The notes under the pieces: generated by a model
Told to the model about the DNA's origin: nothing
The model's database searches: none
Seen by the model: only the letters and a program-made list of their open reading frames with translations
Part shown: positions 49,389 to 58,954 of the stretch, piece after piece
Layout of the letters: each line of letters opens with the position of its first letter
Numbering within the stretch: position 1 is the stretch's first letter
Source: Keguizhuia sedimenti
GTDB taxonomy: Bacteria > Pseudomonadota > Gammaproteobacteria > Burkholderiales > Burkholderiaceae_D
DNA length: 64,000 nucleotides
Direction of reading: 5' to 3'
Assembly: GCA_030715135.1 (NCBI GenBank)
Contig: JAUYVH010000001.1
Span: 124,001-188,000 of the forward strand
Made by a program: the position numbers and the translations under genes

Positions 49389-50279
49389 CTAAGCTTTCCG
49401 CTGCACGATCAAATCCGCCAGTTCGCGCAAACGCTGTGCGTTGTTTTTGAAGGGAGCGAGCGCATTATGCGCATCGTTCCGTAATTTTTCCGCCAATTGC
49501 CGGGATTGTTCCAGTCCCAGAATCGATACATAAGTCGGCTTGTTGCCGGCCGCATCCTTGCCTGCCGTCTTACCCAAGGTTGCCGAATCCGCCGTTGCAT
49601 CCAGCACATCATCTACCACCTGGAAGGCCAGACCGATAGCGCGTGCATAGGCATCCAGAGCAGCCGTTTCCGATGCGTCAATCTGTTTGCCGCTCATGGC
49701 CCCCAACAATACCGAAGCACGCAGCAGCGCACCTGTTTTCAAACGATGCATCTGCTCCAGCTCTTCCAGCGACAAGTTGATGCCGACGCTGGCCAGATCG
49801 ATTGCCTGCCCGCCGCACATGCCGAGCGACCCGGATGCATGTGCCAGCAAGCGCACCATGCCGAGCTTGCGCGCCGCGTCTCCTTCACCTTCCGACAACA
49901 ACAGAAACGCCTGAGACTGCAGCGCATCGCCGACCAGTAATGCAGTGGCTTCGTCATATTTGACATGCACCGTCGGCTTGCCGCGCCGCAGCGCATCATC
50001 GTCCATGCAAGGCATGTCGTCGTGCACCAGCGAATACGCGTGAATCATTTCCACTGCCGCCGCTGCACGGGACAGCAATGCAGAATCTGCATCGAATACT
50101 TCGCCCGCTGCAAACACCAGTAAGGGCCGCACGCGCTTGCCGCCGTCGAGTGCAGCATAGCGCATCGCCTCATGCAAGCCCGCCGGCAAAGTTTCCGCAC
50201 CCGGTATGAATGCAGCCAGCGCTTCTTCCACGCTGGCCTGCACTGCCTTCATCCAGTCAGGAAATGCCTGCGCCGTCAT
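49389..50279 (-). CDS. ispA: Farnesyl diphosphate synthase
   Basis: The 296-residue prenyltransferase joins IPP to DMAPP/GPP. First Asp-rich motif [10 protein letters not shown] (with the KRVRPLL region before it) and second Asp-rich motif [10 protein letters not shown] are intact. Residues before the first motif (IHAYSLV) fit the C15-producing type. It overlaps xseB by four bases (ATGA) and is followed by dxs, which feeds the same pathway. Confidence 0.95.
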   Translation of the reverse strand: MTAQAFPDWMKAVQASVEEALAAFIPGAETLPAGLHEAMRYAALDGGKRVRPLLVFAAGEVFDADSALLSRAAAAVEMIHAYSLVHDDMPCMDDDALRRGKPTVHVKYDEATALLVGDALQSQAFLLLSEGEGDAARKLGMVRLLAHASGSLGMCGGQAIDLASVGINLSLEELEQMHRLKTGALLRASVLLGAMSGKQIDASETAALDAYARAIGLAFQVVDDVLDATADSATLGKTAGKDAAGNKPTYVSILGLEQSRQLAEKLRNDAHNALAPFKNNAQRLRELADLIVQRKA

Positions 50280-50527
50280 TCATCGTCCCCGGAGTCGTCG
50301 GCTGCGAAAGGCTTCAGCATTTCTCCTTCGAGGATCTTGACCTGGCTGTCGACCTTATCGAGCTGCGCAGAACAATATTTAACCAGCTCCGAACCGCGCT
50401 TGTATGCAGCCACGGAAGCTTCCAGAGGCAACTCCCCCGCTTCCATCTGTGAAACCAGTTTCTCGAGTTCTTCCATAGCTTCTTCAAACGAAGCCGGCGT
50501 GGCGTTCGGGAGCGGTGTGGTCGGCAT
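50276..50527 (-). CDS. xseB: Exodeoxyribonuclease VII small subunit
   Basis: An 83-residue helical protein with the conserved SFEEAMEELEKLVSQMEAGE then LPLEASVAAYKRGSELVKYC, the XseB signature. It pairs with XseA (not in this window) to degrade single-stranded DNA. First gene of xseB-ispA-dxs-folE2, a typical betaproteobacterial order. The promoter lies in the region upstream, shared with the divergent Rieske gene. Confidence 0.94.
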   Translation of the reverse strand: MPTTPLPNATPASFEEAMEELEKLVSQMEAGELPLEASVAAYKRGSELVKYCSAQLDKVDSQVKILEGEMLKPFAADDSGDDE

Positions 50528-51174
50528 AAAGGCAAAAGGCTTAAATAAAGTTTAGCCCGTTATTTTAGAACAAACCACCTTTCTCGGCTGGAAGTCCTCC
50601 TTCCTGAATCCCTAAAAACATTGCCGAAATTCATATTCGGCACGTTTTTTCATAAAAATCCATCGCCAAGTAACACAAAATAGCGAAATGGCAATATTTT
50701 TTCTTCCGGGGCAGCACCGTACTGAAAAAGACGAAGCGACATATATTGAAAACAGTATGCCGATCTCGCAAACGCATCCGGGGCGAAGAACAGATGCAGC
50801 GAGAATAATTATGCAGCGAGAATAATTATGCAGCGAGAAAAATGGCAAGTTCCACCAGCAGAGCTGGTCAGCCCGCCTATAATAAATTGAAGGATCGAGA
50901 AACGCGCTGTCGTGTCCTGCAGCCTTTCCGCACCACACTTAGCAATCGTATTTGGCAGTACATATGCGGCACGATTATGAGCACGTTTTATGGGCGCAAT
51001 ACGCACCTTTTTTGCAGCAGGCTCAAGGTTTGAGCGCGTCATGCTCAACGGAAGCGAAAATTTTTGGGTATAATCTTTTGTTCTGTCCAAAAATTCCCTC
51101 TTCATCTCGTTTGAACATAGGTTTTTGCGGATTCTTTCTCTCTTAGGTTGGTGCAAATTAATTTGGGGGTGGGG
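50528..51174. other. 647-bp divergent promoter region between xseB and the Rieske gene
   Basis: No intact gene is recognised. It contains three tandem copies of a 17-bp unit (listed) and an extended -10-like element TGGGTATAAT with TATAAT at 51069-51074, about 100 bases before the Rieske ATG. No -35 hexamer is evident at normal spacing. Confidence 0.5.
50794..50844. repeat. Three tandem copies of a 17-bp unit
   Basis: ATGCAGCGAGAATAATT is repeated at 50794-50810 and 50811-50827 exactly, and at 50828-50844 with two changes near the end. A short minisatellite-like array in the promoter region of the divergent pair; copy number may vary between strains. Confidence 0.75.
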
Positions 51175-52275
51175 ATGTCCGATCTGGGTAATATCGCCAA
51201 GCTCGCGCGGTCTGACGCGCAACTTCCGGTCAACGTCTATTTTGACGAGGGCCTTTTAAAGCAGGAAATCCAGCAATTATTTCATCATGGTCCGCGCTAT
51301 GCGGGACATGAACTCATGGTGCCCGAGATCGGAGACTATGCGACGCTTGCATGGGAAAACGAAGGCCGCATGCTGGTGCGCAGTGCGCAAGGAATCGAAC
51401 TGATGTCGAATGTCTGCCGTCATCGGCAGGCCAAGATGTTCGACGGGCGCGGCAATGCGCGCAACATCGTCTGTCCGCTGCATCGCTGGACCTACGACCT
51501 GAAGGGCGAGCTGATCGGTGCGCCGCACTTCGGTGAAACGCCTTGCCTGAACCTTTCGAAAACTCCGCTGCAAGGCTGGAACGGTTTGCTGTTCGAACAG
51601 AACGGCGTGGATGTAGCCGGCATGATGTCCAAGCTCAGCGTGACCAGGGATCTCGACTTCAGCGGGTACATGCTCGACCATGTCGAAGTGCACGAATGCG
51701 ACTACAACTGGAAGACCTTTATCGAAGTGTATCTCGAGGACTACCATGTAGAGCCCTTCCATCCGGGCCTGGGAAGCTTCGTGACTTGTTCGGATTTGCG
51801 CTGGGAGTTCGGCGACGGCTATAGCGTGCAGACTGTCGGCGTCAATCATGCGCTGTCCAAGTTCGGCTCGCCCAAATACCAGAAGTGGCAGGAACAGGTC
51901 ATGAAGTTCCGCAACGGTGTGCCGCCTCCGTATGGAGCAATCTGGCTGACCATTTATCCGAACATCATGGTGGAATGGTATCCGCATGTTCTGGCGGTCT
52001 CGACGGTATGGCCGAACGGCCCGCAGAAGACGACCAACGTGGTGGAGTTTTACTACCCCGAAGAAATCGTTCTCTTCGAACGCGAGTTCGTGGAAGCAGA
52101 ACGCGCCGCCTACATGGAGACATGCATCGAGGACGACGAGATTGCCCTGCGCATGGATATGGGGCGCCGCATCCTGATGGAGCGCGGCACGAATGAAGTC
52201 GGTCCCTATCAATCGCCGATGGAAGACGGCATGCAGCATTTCCATGAATGGTACCGTTCGCACATTGCGCTATAA
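51175..52275 (+). CDS. Rieske non-haem iron oxygenase alpha subunit-like protein
   Basis: The 366-residue protein has a Rieske [2Fe-2S] domain (CRHR and CPLHRWTYDLKG, residues about 81-105) and a SRPBCC-type catalytic domain with the mononuclear iron site NWKTFIEVYLEDYHVEPFHP (two His plus likely Asp). Such enzymes hydroxylate aromatic or other substrates and need a reductase/ferredoxin. None is encoded nearby, so it may use general electron carriers. ATG 51175 has a G-rich ribosome site; 27 bases upstream a TTG is also in frame. Substrate unknown. Divergent from xseB. Confidence 0.88.
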   Translation: MSDLGNIAKLARSDAQLPVNVYFDEGLLKQEIQQLFHHGPRYAGHELMVPEIGDYATLAWENEGRMLVRSAQGIELMSNVCRHRQAKMFDGRGNARNIVCPLHRWTYDLKGELIGAPHFGETPCLNLSKTPLQGWNGLLFEQNGVDVAGMMSKLSVTRDLDFSGYMLDHVEVHECDYNWKTFIEVYLEDYHVEPFHPGLGSFVTCSDLRWEFGDGYSVQTVGVNHALSKFGSPKYQKWQEQVMKFRNGVPPPYGAIWLTIYPNIMVEWYPHVLAVSTVWPNGPQKTTNVVEFYYPEEIVLFEREFVEAERAAYMETCIEDDEIALRMDMGRRILMERGTNEVGPYQSPMEDGMQHFHEWYRSHIAL

Positions 52276-52317
52276 GGACAGTACCGTCGAAGCAAACAGC
52301 ATTTTGAGCGATTACTG

Positions 52318-53256
52318 ATGCAATCTCTCTGGATGCTGTTTGCCACCTTCATGTTTGCCGCAATGGGCGTATGCGTCAAGCTGGCTTCGGATTTGTATTC
52401 GACTTCCGAAATCGTGATGTATCGCGGCATCATCGGCACCCTTCTTCTTTACTTTCTGGTCAGGATCAACGGCGGCACGCTGAAAACCGCCTTGCCCTGG
52501 CAACACGCCTGGCGCGGAATCGTCGGCGTGACCGCACTCTGGATGTGGTTTTACTCGGTCGGCGTTTTGCCGCTGGCCATGTCGATGACGCTGAACTACA
52601 CAGCACCGATCTGGATTGCTGCCTTCCTGTTCATCCTTGGCTTAAGACGACGGCAAACCCGCTTCGAATGGAGACTTGCCGCAGCCATTCTCGCCAGCTT
52701 TGCCGGCATCCTGCTCCTGTTACGCCCGACGATTCATGACGGACAACTGGCCGGCGGCATCATCGCGCTGATTTCCGGCATGCTGAGCGCGCTGGCCTAT
52801 CTGCAGGTGCGGCGCCTGGGGCATATGGGCGAGCCGGAATACCGCGTCGTGTTTTATTTCTCGCTGACCGGCGTTCTTGGCGGCCTGTTGGGCAGCCTGT
52901 TATCTTCTTTGCTTCAGCCCGATGCACAGGCGCCGCTGTGGCATGCGCATACGGCAAAGGGCATCGTGCTGCTGCTTGGAATCGGAATCCTGGCCGCCAT
53001 CGCACAGATGGCGATGACGCGCGCCTACCGCCTGGGCAACGCATTGCTGACTGCCAACCTGCAATACACCGGCATCGTGTTTTCCAGCCTGTGGGGGATT
53101 GCGATCTGGGGGGATGCGCTGAATTTATTAGGGTGGATGGGAATTGGCATGATTGTCTTCAGCGGTGTCGCCGCGACGTTTTACAATGTCCGCAATACCG
53201 CCCGGGCGCAAACCAGGACCGAAGCTGCACCCGATGCCATTGCGAGCGAAGTATAA
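52318..53256 (+). CDS. DMT-superfamily (EamA) transporter
   Basis: The 312-residue protein has ten hydrophobic segments in two EamA-type halves (GIIGTLLLYFLVRINGG early; TANLQYTGIVFSSLWGIAIW in the second). Such proteins export amino acids, metabolites or similar compounds. The substrate is unknown. Between the Rieske gene (42 bp upstream) and the sulfurtransferase gene, on the same strand, so the three may form an operon. Confidence 0.87.
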   Translation: MQSLWMLFATFMFAAMGVCVKLASDLYSTSEIVMYRGIIGTLLLYFLVRINGGTLKTALPWQHAWRGIVGVTALWMWFYSVGVLPLAMSMTLNYTAPIWIAAFLFILGLRRRQTRFEWRLAAAILASFAGILLLLRPTIHDGQLAGGIIALISGMLSALAYLQVRRLGHMGEPEYRVVFYFSLTGVLGGLLGSLLSSLLQPDAQAPLWHAHTAKGIVLLLGIGILAAIAQMAMTRAYRLGNALLTANLQYTGIVFSSLWGIAIWGDALNLLGWMGIGMIVFSGVAATFYNVRNTARAQTRTEAAPDAIASEV

Positions 53257-53296
53257 GCACAGAGAAATATAAGCTGAGAAACCAAAGGAGCTGCTC

Positions 53297-54154
53297 TTGC
53301 CCTATACCACCCTGATTTCCTGCGCCGACCTGGCGCAACATCTTTCCGACCCGGACTGGATCATTCTGGATTGCCGCCATGATCTGGCAAACCCGGATGC
53401 CGGGCAGGCGGCTTTTGCCGCCGGCCATATTCCGCAAGCACAGTTTGTGCATCTTGACCGCGATCTTTCGGACAAAAGCCGTGGACCGAACAGCGAATTC
53501 CGCGGACGCCATCCTTTACCGGCTCGGGAATCCTTTATCGAGAAACTGCGCGACTGGGGCATCAGTCAGGGTTCGCAAGTCATTGCTTACGATGCGCAAG
53601 GCGGCATGTTTGCCGCTCGCTTATGGTGGATGCTGCGCTGGGTCGGGCATGAAGCGGTTGCGGTGCTCGACGGAGGCCTGCCGGCCTGGATCGCGCAAGG
53701 CGGGGCAACATCAACCGGCCTGCAACGAAAGCCCCGTGGCAACATTGCCCTGCTACCGTCGCTCGCAAACACGGCAAGTGCGTCCGATATCCTGGCCGGT
53801 CTCCTTCATGCTTCCCGCACCATTGTCGATGCCCGCGCACCGGACCGGTTCCGCGGCGAAAACGAGACGCTCGATCCGGTCGGCGGCCACATCCCCGGCG
53901 CGAAAAACCGATTCTTCAAGGATAATCTCTTGCCGGACGGACATTTCAAGCCGGCAGAACAATTGAAGGCAGAATTTTCTGCACTGATTAAAACGCCCCA
54001 GGCCTCTGTCATGCAATGCGGTTCAGGCGTGACGGCATGCCACAACCTGCTTGCAATGGAAATAGCAGGCTTGTCCGGCGCGGCCCTGTATCCGGGTTCA
54101 TGGAGTGAATGGTGTGCCGATCCGTCCCGCCCGGTTGCTACAGGCACGGCATAA
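53297..54154 (+). CDS. Two-domain sulfurtransferase (rhodanese / 3-mercaptopyruvate sulfurtransferase type)
   Basis: The 285-residue protein has two rhodanese domains. The active-site loop in the second carries CGSGVTACHN with Cys at about 241, the MST-type loop (CG[SG]GVTA), favouring 3-mercaptopyruvate as sulfur donor. CAP-like motif WIILDCRHDL opens the first, inactive domain. It begins with TTG (53297), fixed by the AAGGAG site six bases before it. Role: sulfur transfer or cyanide detoxification in cytoplasm. Confidence 0.9.
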   Translation: MPYTTLISCADLAQHLSDPDWIILDCRHDLANPDAGQAAFAAGHIPQAQFVHLDRDLSDKSRGPNSEFRGRHPLPARESFIEKLRDWGISQGSQVIAYDAQGGMFAARLWWMLRWVGHEAVAVLDGGLPAWIAQGGATSTGLQRKPRGNIALLPSLANTASASDILAGLLHASRTIVDARAPDRFRGENETLDPVGGHIPGAKNRFFKDNLLPDGHFKPAEQLKAEFSALIKTPQASVMQCGSGVTACHNLLAMEIAGLSGAALYPGSWSEWCADPSRPVATGTA

Positions 54155-54191
54155 GGGCATCGCCGGCACTGCCTGTCATACATGTTTCCCT

Positions 54192-55007
54192 TTAATGTGC
54201 GTGCCGGCTGCCGGTCAGGAGCAGCACTATTCCAACGCCCAGCGCAATCAACAGGATTTGCGGAATCGTTTCGCGAACAGAAACGCGACGCTGCATTTGC
54301 GGCATCAAATCGCTGACTGCGATATAAATGAATCCGGAAGAGGCAAATACCAGTACGTACGGAATCCATTGCATGCCGCGCTCCAGCATCACATAGCCGA
54401 CGATGCCGCCGACAATCGACATGGCGCTGCAGATCAGGTTGTAGGCATACGCGCGCGCGCGGGTGAATCCTGCATTGAGCAGGACGATGAAGTCGCCGAT
54501 TTCCTGCGGAATCTCATGTGCGATGATCGCCAGCGCCGTTACCAATCCCAGCTTGGGATCGGCCAGGAAGGCTGCCGCAATCAGAATGCCGTCGGTGAAA
54601 TTGTGCAGGCCATCGCCGACCAGGATCATCCATCCCGCCTTGCCTGCCTCGTGCGCATCGTGCCCGTGTTCATGGTGGTGCCCGTCACCCTCGTAATGGT
54701 GCGAGTGGCGCAAGATGGCAAATTTTTCCAGCAGGAAGAAAGCCAGCAGCCCGCCAAGCAAGGCAGCAAACAAGGAATGCGTATCCGCCTTGGACTCGAA
54801 TGCTTCCGGCAAGGCATGCAGCAAGGAAGTCGACAACAGGATGCCGACCGAAAGGCTGACCATGCGATCAACCATCTTGGAAAGCAGCGCAAAGGAAAAC
54901 ACTGCCGCAGCGGTAATGCTGAGCACGCCGGCGATAGTCGTCGCCAACAAGATGGGAAGCAGTGTGGAATCGATTTTGAACTCCGGCCCAATGCAACAAA
55001 GTTGCAA
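54192..55007 (-). CDS. ZIP-family metal transporter
   Basis: The 271-residue membrane protein has about eight helices, a His-rich loop (HSHHYEGDGHHHEHGHDAHE) and the metal-site motifs DGLHNFTDGILIAA and AHEIPQEIGDF in TM4 and TM5. It imports zinc or related metals. The start is uncertain: the frame opens with TTG at 55007, and the GGAG site nearest the conserved start is followed six bases later by ATC. Convergent with the sulfurtransferase gene (37 bp between stops). Confidence 0.88.
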   Translation of the reverse strand: MQLCCIGPEFKIDSTLLPILLATTIAGVLSITAAAVFSFALLSKMVDRMVSLSVGILLSTSLLHALPEAFESKADTHSLFAALLGGLLAFFLLEKFAILRHSHHYEGDGHHHEHGHDAHEAGKAGWMILVGDGLHNFTDGILIAAAFLADPKLGLVTALAIIAHEIPQEIGDFIVLLNAGFTRARAYAYNLICSAMSIVGGIVGYVMLERGMQWIPYVLVFASSGFIYIAVSDLMPQMQRRVSVRETIPQILLIALGVGIVLLLTGSRHAH

Positions 55008-55140
55008 ATTAAAGCACAGCTATGCCTTTTCGGCAATTCCAACGTGACAAAAGGGCCGCCTGAATCAATCCTTCAAATAAAAAGCGCAGCAAAAAGTGTA
55101 GCAATCAGCTGTGCTTTTCCGTTCTGCCCGCGAAGCTTCG

Positions 55141-56028
55141 TCAGGCCACGCCATGTTGCCGGAACCAGTCCAGGCAACGCTTCCATCCATCCTTCGCGTC
55201 GGCTTCGACATAGCTGGGCCGGTAATCGGCATGAAAGGCGTGGCCGGAATCCGCGTAGACGACAATTTCGGATTTGCTCTTTCCTTTTGCCAGCGCTTCC
55301 TTCATGCGGTTGACCGAATCCATTGGAATGCCCGCGTCCTTGGCGCCATACAAGCCTAGCACCGGCACCTTCAGCGTTTCCGCAATATCCAGCGGATGTT
55401 TCGGGGTAAGCGGAGTCACTTCGCTCGTCAGACGCCCGTACCAGGCAACGCCTGCCTTGACCTTGGGATTGTGCGCACTGTACAGCCAGGTAATGCGCCC
55501 TCCCCAGCAAAAACCGGTAATCCCCAATTTATCGCCATTGCCGCCGTTTTTCGGTGCCCATGCCGCGCAGGCATCCAGATCTTTCATGACCTGCGCATCG
55601 GGCACTTTCGAAACGATCTGCCGCATGGTTTCGGCAACAGTAGTATAGGTCTTGGGATCGCCCTGGCGGAAAAAAAGCTCGGGCGCCAATGCCATGTAAC
55701 CCAGCTTGGCAAAGCGCCGCGCCACGTCGGCAATATGTTCGTGCACGCCGAAAATTTCAGACACGATCAGGATGACAGGCAAGTTGGTCTTTCCCTTTGG
55801 CTGGGCACGGTACACCGGCATTTTCTGTCCGTCGACGTCGATCGTCATCTGGTCGATGCTCAGGCCATCCGCGTCCGTCTTGATCAGGGTTTGCGCAACT
55901 ACCGGCATGACTGCGCCGGCAAATCCCACTCCCAATGCCGTTCTCAAAAATACACGCCGGTCGAGCGCATCAGTCAACGGCGTTTTCGCCACCAGGCTAT
56001 CGAATTCGTTTTGCAGATCATTGCTCAC
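55141..56028 (-). CDS. Dienelactone hydrolase-family protein with Tat-like signal
   Basis: The 295-residue alpha/beta-hydrolase has a twin-arginine-like N-terminus (DRRVFLRTALGVGFAGAV) and the DLH catalytic triad: Cys in GITGFCWGGRITW, Asp in GLYGAKDAGIPMDS and His in DSGHAFHADYRPS. GGAGG abuts the ATG at 56034, whereas GTG at 56028 lies six bases after it, so GTG is the better start. It probably hydrolyses esters or lactones in the periplasm. The gap of 210 bp to polA holds a palindromic repeat. Confidence 0.86.
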   Translation of the reverse strand: MSNDLQNEFDSLVAKTPLTDALDRRVFLRTALGVGFAGAVMPVVAQTLIKTDADGLSIDQMTIDVDGQKMPVYRAQPKGKTNLPVILIVSEIFGVHEHIADVARRFAKLGYMALAPELFFRQGDPKTYTTVAETMRQIVSKVPDAQVMKDLDACAAWAPKNGGNGDKLGITGFCWGGRITWLYSAHNPKVKAGVAWYGRLTSEVTPLTPKHPLDIAETLKVPVLGLYGAKDAGIPMDSVNRMKEALAKGKSKSEIVVYADSGHAFHADYRPSYVEADAKDGWKRCLDWFRQHGVA

Positions 56029-56082
56029 CGCCATCCTCCGATAAAAGGTTTGTCACGCTGAATTCATTAATTTCGCTCGCAG

Positions 56083-56206
56083 GTCGTTGAAAATGGTGCG
56101 AGCGGCTTGATATGCGGCCAAGGCGTAAAAGCGTACGAGATGTACGCTGAGCACCACAGGCCATCGCTGCACATCGCGGCGCGTGCAATAGTTTTGCAAC
56201 AGCCTG
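56083..56206. repeat. Palindromic dispersed repeat, copy 2 (beside polA)
   Basis: Same family as the secD-secF element but more diverged: it begins GTCGTTGAAAATGG and ends AGTTTTGCAACAGCC. The core 56131-56162 matches 5440-5471 in 30 of 32 bases around GTACGAGATGTACG. It sits right after the polA stop codon, between convergent or neighbouring minus-strand genes. Confidence 0.75.
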
Positions 56207-58954
56207 CTAATGCGCCTCGTCCCAATTCTTCCCGATCCCGACTTCTGCGATCAAAGGCACCCTCAACTGCGCAACGCCAGCCATGAGCGCAGGTATTTTT
56301 TCCCTTACTATTTCCAGTTCCGTTTCCGGCACTTCCAGGACCAGTTCGTCATGCACCTGCATGATCATTTTTGACTGCAGTTTTTCCGCTTCCAGCCAAT
56401 CCTGTACCGCAATCATCGACAGCTTGATGAGGTCGGCGGCTGTTCCCTGCATCGGCGCGTTGATCGCCGCACGCTCGGCACCCTGCCTGCGCGGTCCGTT
56501 TGGCGAATTGATTTCCGGCAGCCACAGGCGCCGGCCGAACACGGTTTCCACATAACCGTGAGCCTTGGCCTGCGTTCTCGTGTCGTCCATGAAACGCTTG
56601 ACGCCCGAAAAGCGCTGAAAATATTTTTCGATATACATCTGCGCCGCCGCGCGCTCTACGCCGAGATTGCTCGCCAAGCCAAAAGCACTCATGCCGTATA
56701 TCAGGCCGAAATTGATTACCTTTGCATAACGCCGCTGCTCGCTGCCCACCTCGGACGGCGCAAGGCTGAAGATTTCCGCAGCAGTAGCGCGATGGATGTC
56801 CTCTCCTTCGGCAAATGCGCGCAGCATGTTCTCATCTCCTGAGAGATGCGCCATGATGCGCAGTTCGATCTGCGAATAATCCGCCGACATGATCACGCTG
56901 CCCGACGGCGCAACGAATGCCTCGCGGATGCGCCGGCCTTCGGCGGTACGGATCGGGATATTCTGCAGGTTCGGTTCGTTGGAAGACAAACGTCCGGTCA
57001 CCGCCACCGCCTGCGCATAGTTGGTGTGCACGCGGCCCGTGCGCGCATTGATCATTCTCGGCAGCTTGTCGGTATAGGTGGATTTCAGTTTCGACAGGCT
57101 GCGATAGTCGAGCAATATCTTTGGCAAAGGGTAATCCTCTGCCAGTTTTTGCAGCACTTCCTCATCGGTGGAAGGCGTGCCGGAGGGCGTTTTTTTAACC
57201 ACCGGCAATTTCAGCTTGTCGAAGAAGATTTCACCGATCTGCTTCGGCGAGTTGAGATTGAACGGCTGGCCCGCCAGCTCGTATGCTTCGCGCTCTATTT
57301 CCAGCATGCGCTTGCCCAGCTCGCTCGATTGCGCATTCAGCAAGGCGGTATCCACCAGCACGCCGTTGCGTTCCATTTTCCGCAGTACGATCGAGGTGGG
57401 CAATTCAATCTTTTCGTAAATGAAGCGCAGCTTTTCATTGTCGGCTATATACGGCCACATCGCGTGATGCAGCTGCAGCGTAATATCGGCATCTTCCGCC
57501 GCATACTCGGTTGCACGTTCGATACTTACCTGATCAAAGCAGATCTGCGACGCACCTTTGCCACACACATCCTGGTACGGAATCGTCTTGCGCTCCAGAT
57601 GGCGCAATGCGAGGCTGTCCATGTCATGGCTCTTGTGCGATTCAAAGACATAGGACTCCAGCAGCGTATCGTGGACTATTCCCTTTATATCGATGCCATA
57701 GTTGGCGAACACATGTCCATCGTATTTCAGATGCTGGCCGACCTTCGGTTTGGATGGATCTTCCAGCCATGGCCTGAGCCTGACCAGCACTTCATCGCGC
57801 GACAATTGTCCGGGGGCATCCTGATAGCGATGCGCGACCGGTATATAGGCCGCGATGCCCGGTTCGCAACACAGTGAAATGCCGACCAGCTCAGCCTGTA
57901 TCGCTTCCAGCGAGGTCGTTTCCGTGTCGACCGCCGTCATCTCGGCGCGATTGATCTTGTCCAGCCACTGATCGAGCTGCTCCTGTGTCAGCACCGTTTC
58001 ATAGTGCGTAACGATGGGCTCCATGACTGCTTCATTGGCGAACAGCGCGCCTTGCGGATTGCTTTCACCGGCGGACTGCTGTTCCTTGCTCACTTCGGCC
58101 GTCAATTCGCGCAGCCAGGTCTTGAAACCGTTACGCGTGAAAAACTCGATCATGGCCGCTTTGTCTTCCGGCTTTTGCGCAAGCGACTCCGGAATCGAAG
58201 TCATGTGCTTGACCAGATCGCAATCCGTCTTGACCGTCACCAGTTCCCGGCCCTTCGGCAGCCAGTCGAGCGCATTGCGCAGGTTGTTGCCGACCGCGCC
58301 GGTGATCTTGTCCGCGTTCTCGATGATACCGTCGAGAGAACCGTACTGGTTGATCCACTTTACTGCAGTCTTCGGGCCGACCTTGTCCACGCCCGGTACA
58401 TTATCGACCGCGTCACCTACCAATGTCAGGTAATCGACGATGCGCTCCGGCGGCACGCCAAACTTGGCGATCACTGCTTCCCGGTCGAGCTTCTCATTGC
58501 TCATCGTATTGATCAGCGTGACATGCTCGTTGACCAGTTGCGCCAGATCCTTGTCGCCGGTAGAGATGACCGTATTCATGCCGTGCTTGACCGCCTCTAC
58601 CGCCAGCGTGCCGATCACGTCATCCGCCTCTACGCCTTCGATCATCAGGATCGGCCAGCCCATAGCCTTGACCGCTTCGTGGATCGGTTCGATTTGCTTA
58701 ACCAGGTCTTCCGGCATGGATGCGCGGTTGGCCTTGTAATCGGCATACAGTTCATCGCGGAAGGTTTTCCCTTTTGCATCAAACACGCAGGCCATGTATG
58801 CTGCAGCATAGTCGGTGCGCAAGCGGCGCAACATGTTGATCATGCCGTAAATGGCGCCGGTGGGATTGCCCTGAGCGTTGCGCAAATCCGGCATGGCATG
58901 GAATGCGCGATACAGATAACTGGAACCGTCTACCAACAGCAAAGTTTTATTCAT
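56207..58954 (-). CDS. polA: DNA polymerase I
   Basis: The 915-residue enzyme has an N-terminal 5'-3' exonuclease (MNKTLLLVDGSSYLYRAFHA), a 3'-5' proofreading domain with intact DxE (MTAVDTETTSLEAIQAEL) and YAAEDADITLQLH, and a family A polymerase domain (MSADYSQIELRIMAHLSGDE and NFGLIYGMSAFGLA, and VHDELVLEVPE near the end). It fills gaps in repair and processes Okazaki fragments. ATG 58954 fits the family; its first codon touches the divergent LOG start codon with no base between. No Shine-Dalgarno sequence precedes it. Confidence 0.96.
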   Translation of the reverse strand: MNKTLLLVDGSSYLYRAFHAMPDLRNAQGNPTGAIYGMINMLRRLRTDYAAAYMACVFDAKGKTFRDELYADYKANRASMPEDLVKQIEPIHEAVKAMGWPILMIEGVEADDVIGTLAVEAVKHGMNTVISTGDKDLAQLVNEHVTLINTMSNEKLDREAVIAKFGVPPERIVDYLTLVGDAVDNVPGVDKVGPKTAVKWINQYGSLDGIIENADKITGAVGNNLRNALDWLPKGRELVTVKTDCDLVKHMTSIPESLAQKPEDKAAMIEFFTRNGFKTWLRELTAEVSKEQQSAGESNPQGALFANEAVMEPIVTHYETVLTQEQLDQWLDKINRAEMTAVDTETTSLEAIQAELVGISLCCEPGIAAYIPVAHRYQDAPGQLSRDEVLVRLRPWLEDPSKPKVGQHLKYDGHVFANYGIDIKGIVHDTLLESYVFESHKSHDMDSLALRHLERKTIPYQDVCGKGASQICFDQVSIERATEYAAEDADITLQLHHAMWPYIADNEKLRFIYEKIELPTSIVLRKMERNGVLVDTALLNAQSSELGKRMLEIEREAYELAGQPFNLNSPKQIGEIFFDKLKLPVVKKTPSGTPSTDEEVLQKLAEDYPLPKILLDYRSLSKLKSTYTDKLPRMINARTGRVHTNYAQAVAVTGRLSSNEPNLQNIPIRTAEGRRIREAFVAPSGSVIMSADYSQIELRIMAHLSGDENMLRAFAEGEDIHRATAAEIFSLAPSEVGSEQRRYAKVINFGLIYGMSAFGLASNLGVERAAAQMYIEKYFQRFSGVKRFMDDTRTQAKAHGYVETVFGRRLWLPEINSPNGPRRQGAERAAINAPMQGTAADLIKLSMIAVQDWLEAEKLQSKMIMQVHDELVLEVPETELEIVREKIPALMAGVAQLRVPLIAEVGIGKNWDEAH

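Noticed and set aside
54105-55313. Long plus-strand open frame of 402 codons
   Set aside because: It is antisense to the ZIP transporter gene, which has clear metal-site motifs.
58004-58954. Long open frame on the plus strand antisense to polA, in frame with the LOG gene
   Set aside because: It is the complement of conserved polA exonuclease and polymerase sequence. Only the part after 58955 matches the LOG family.
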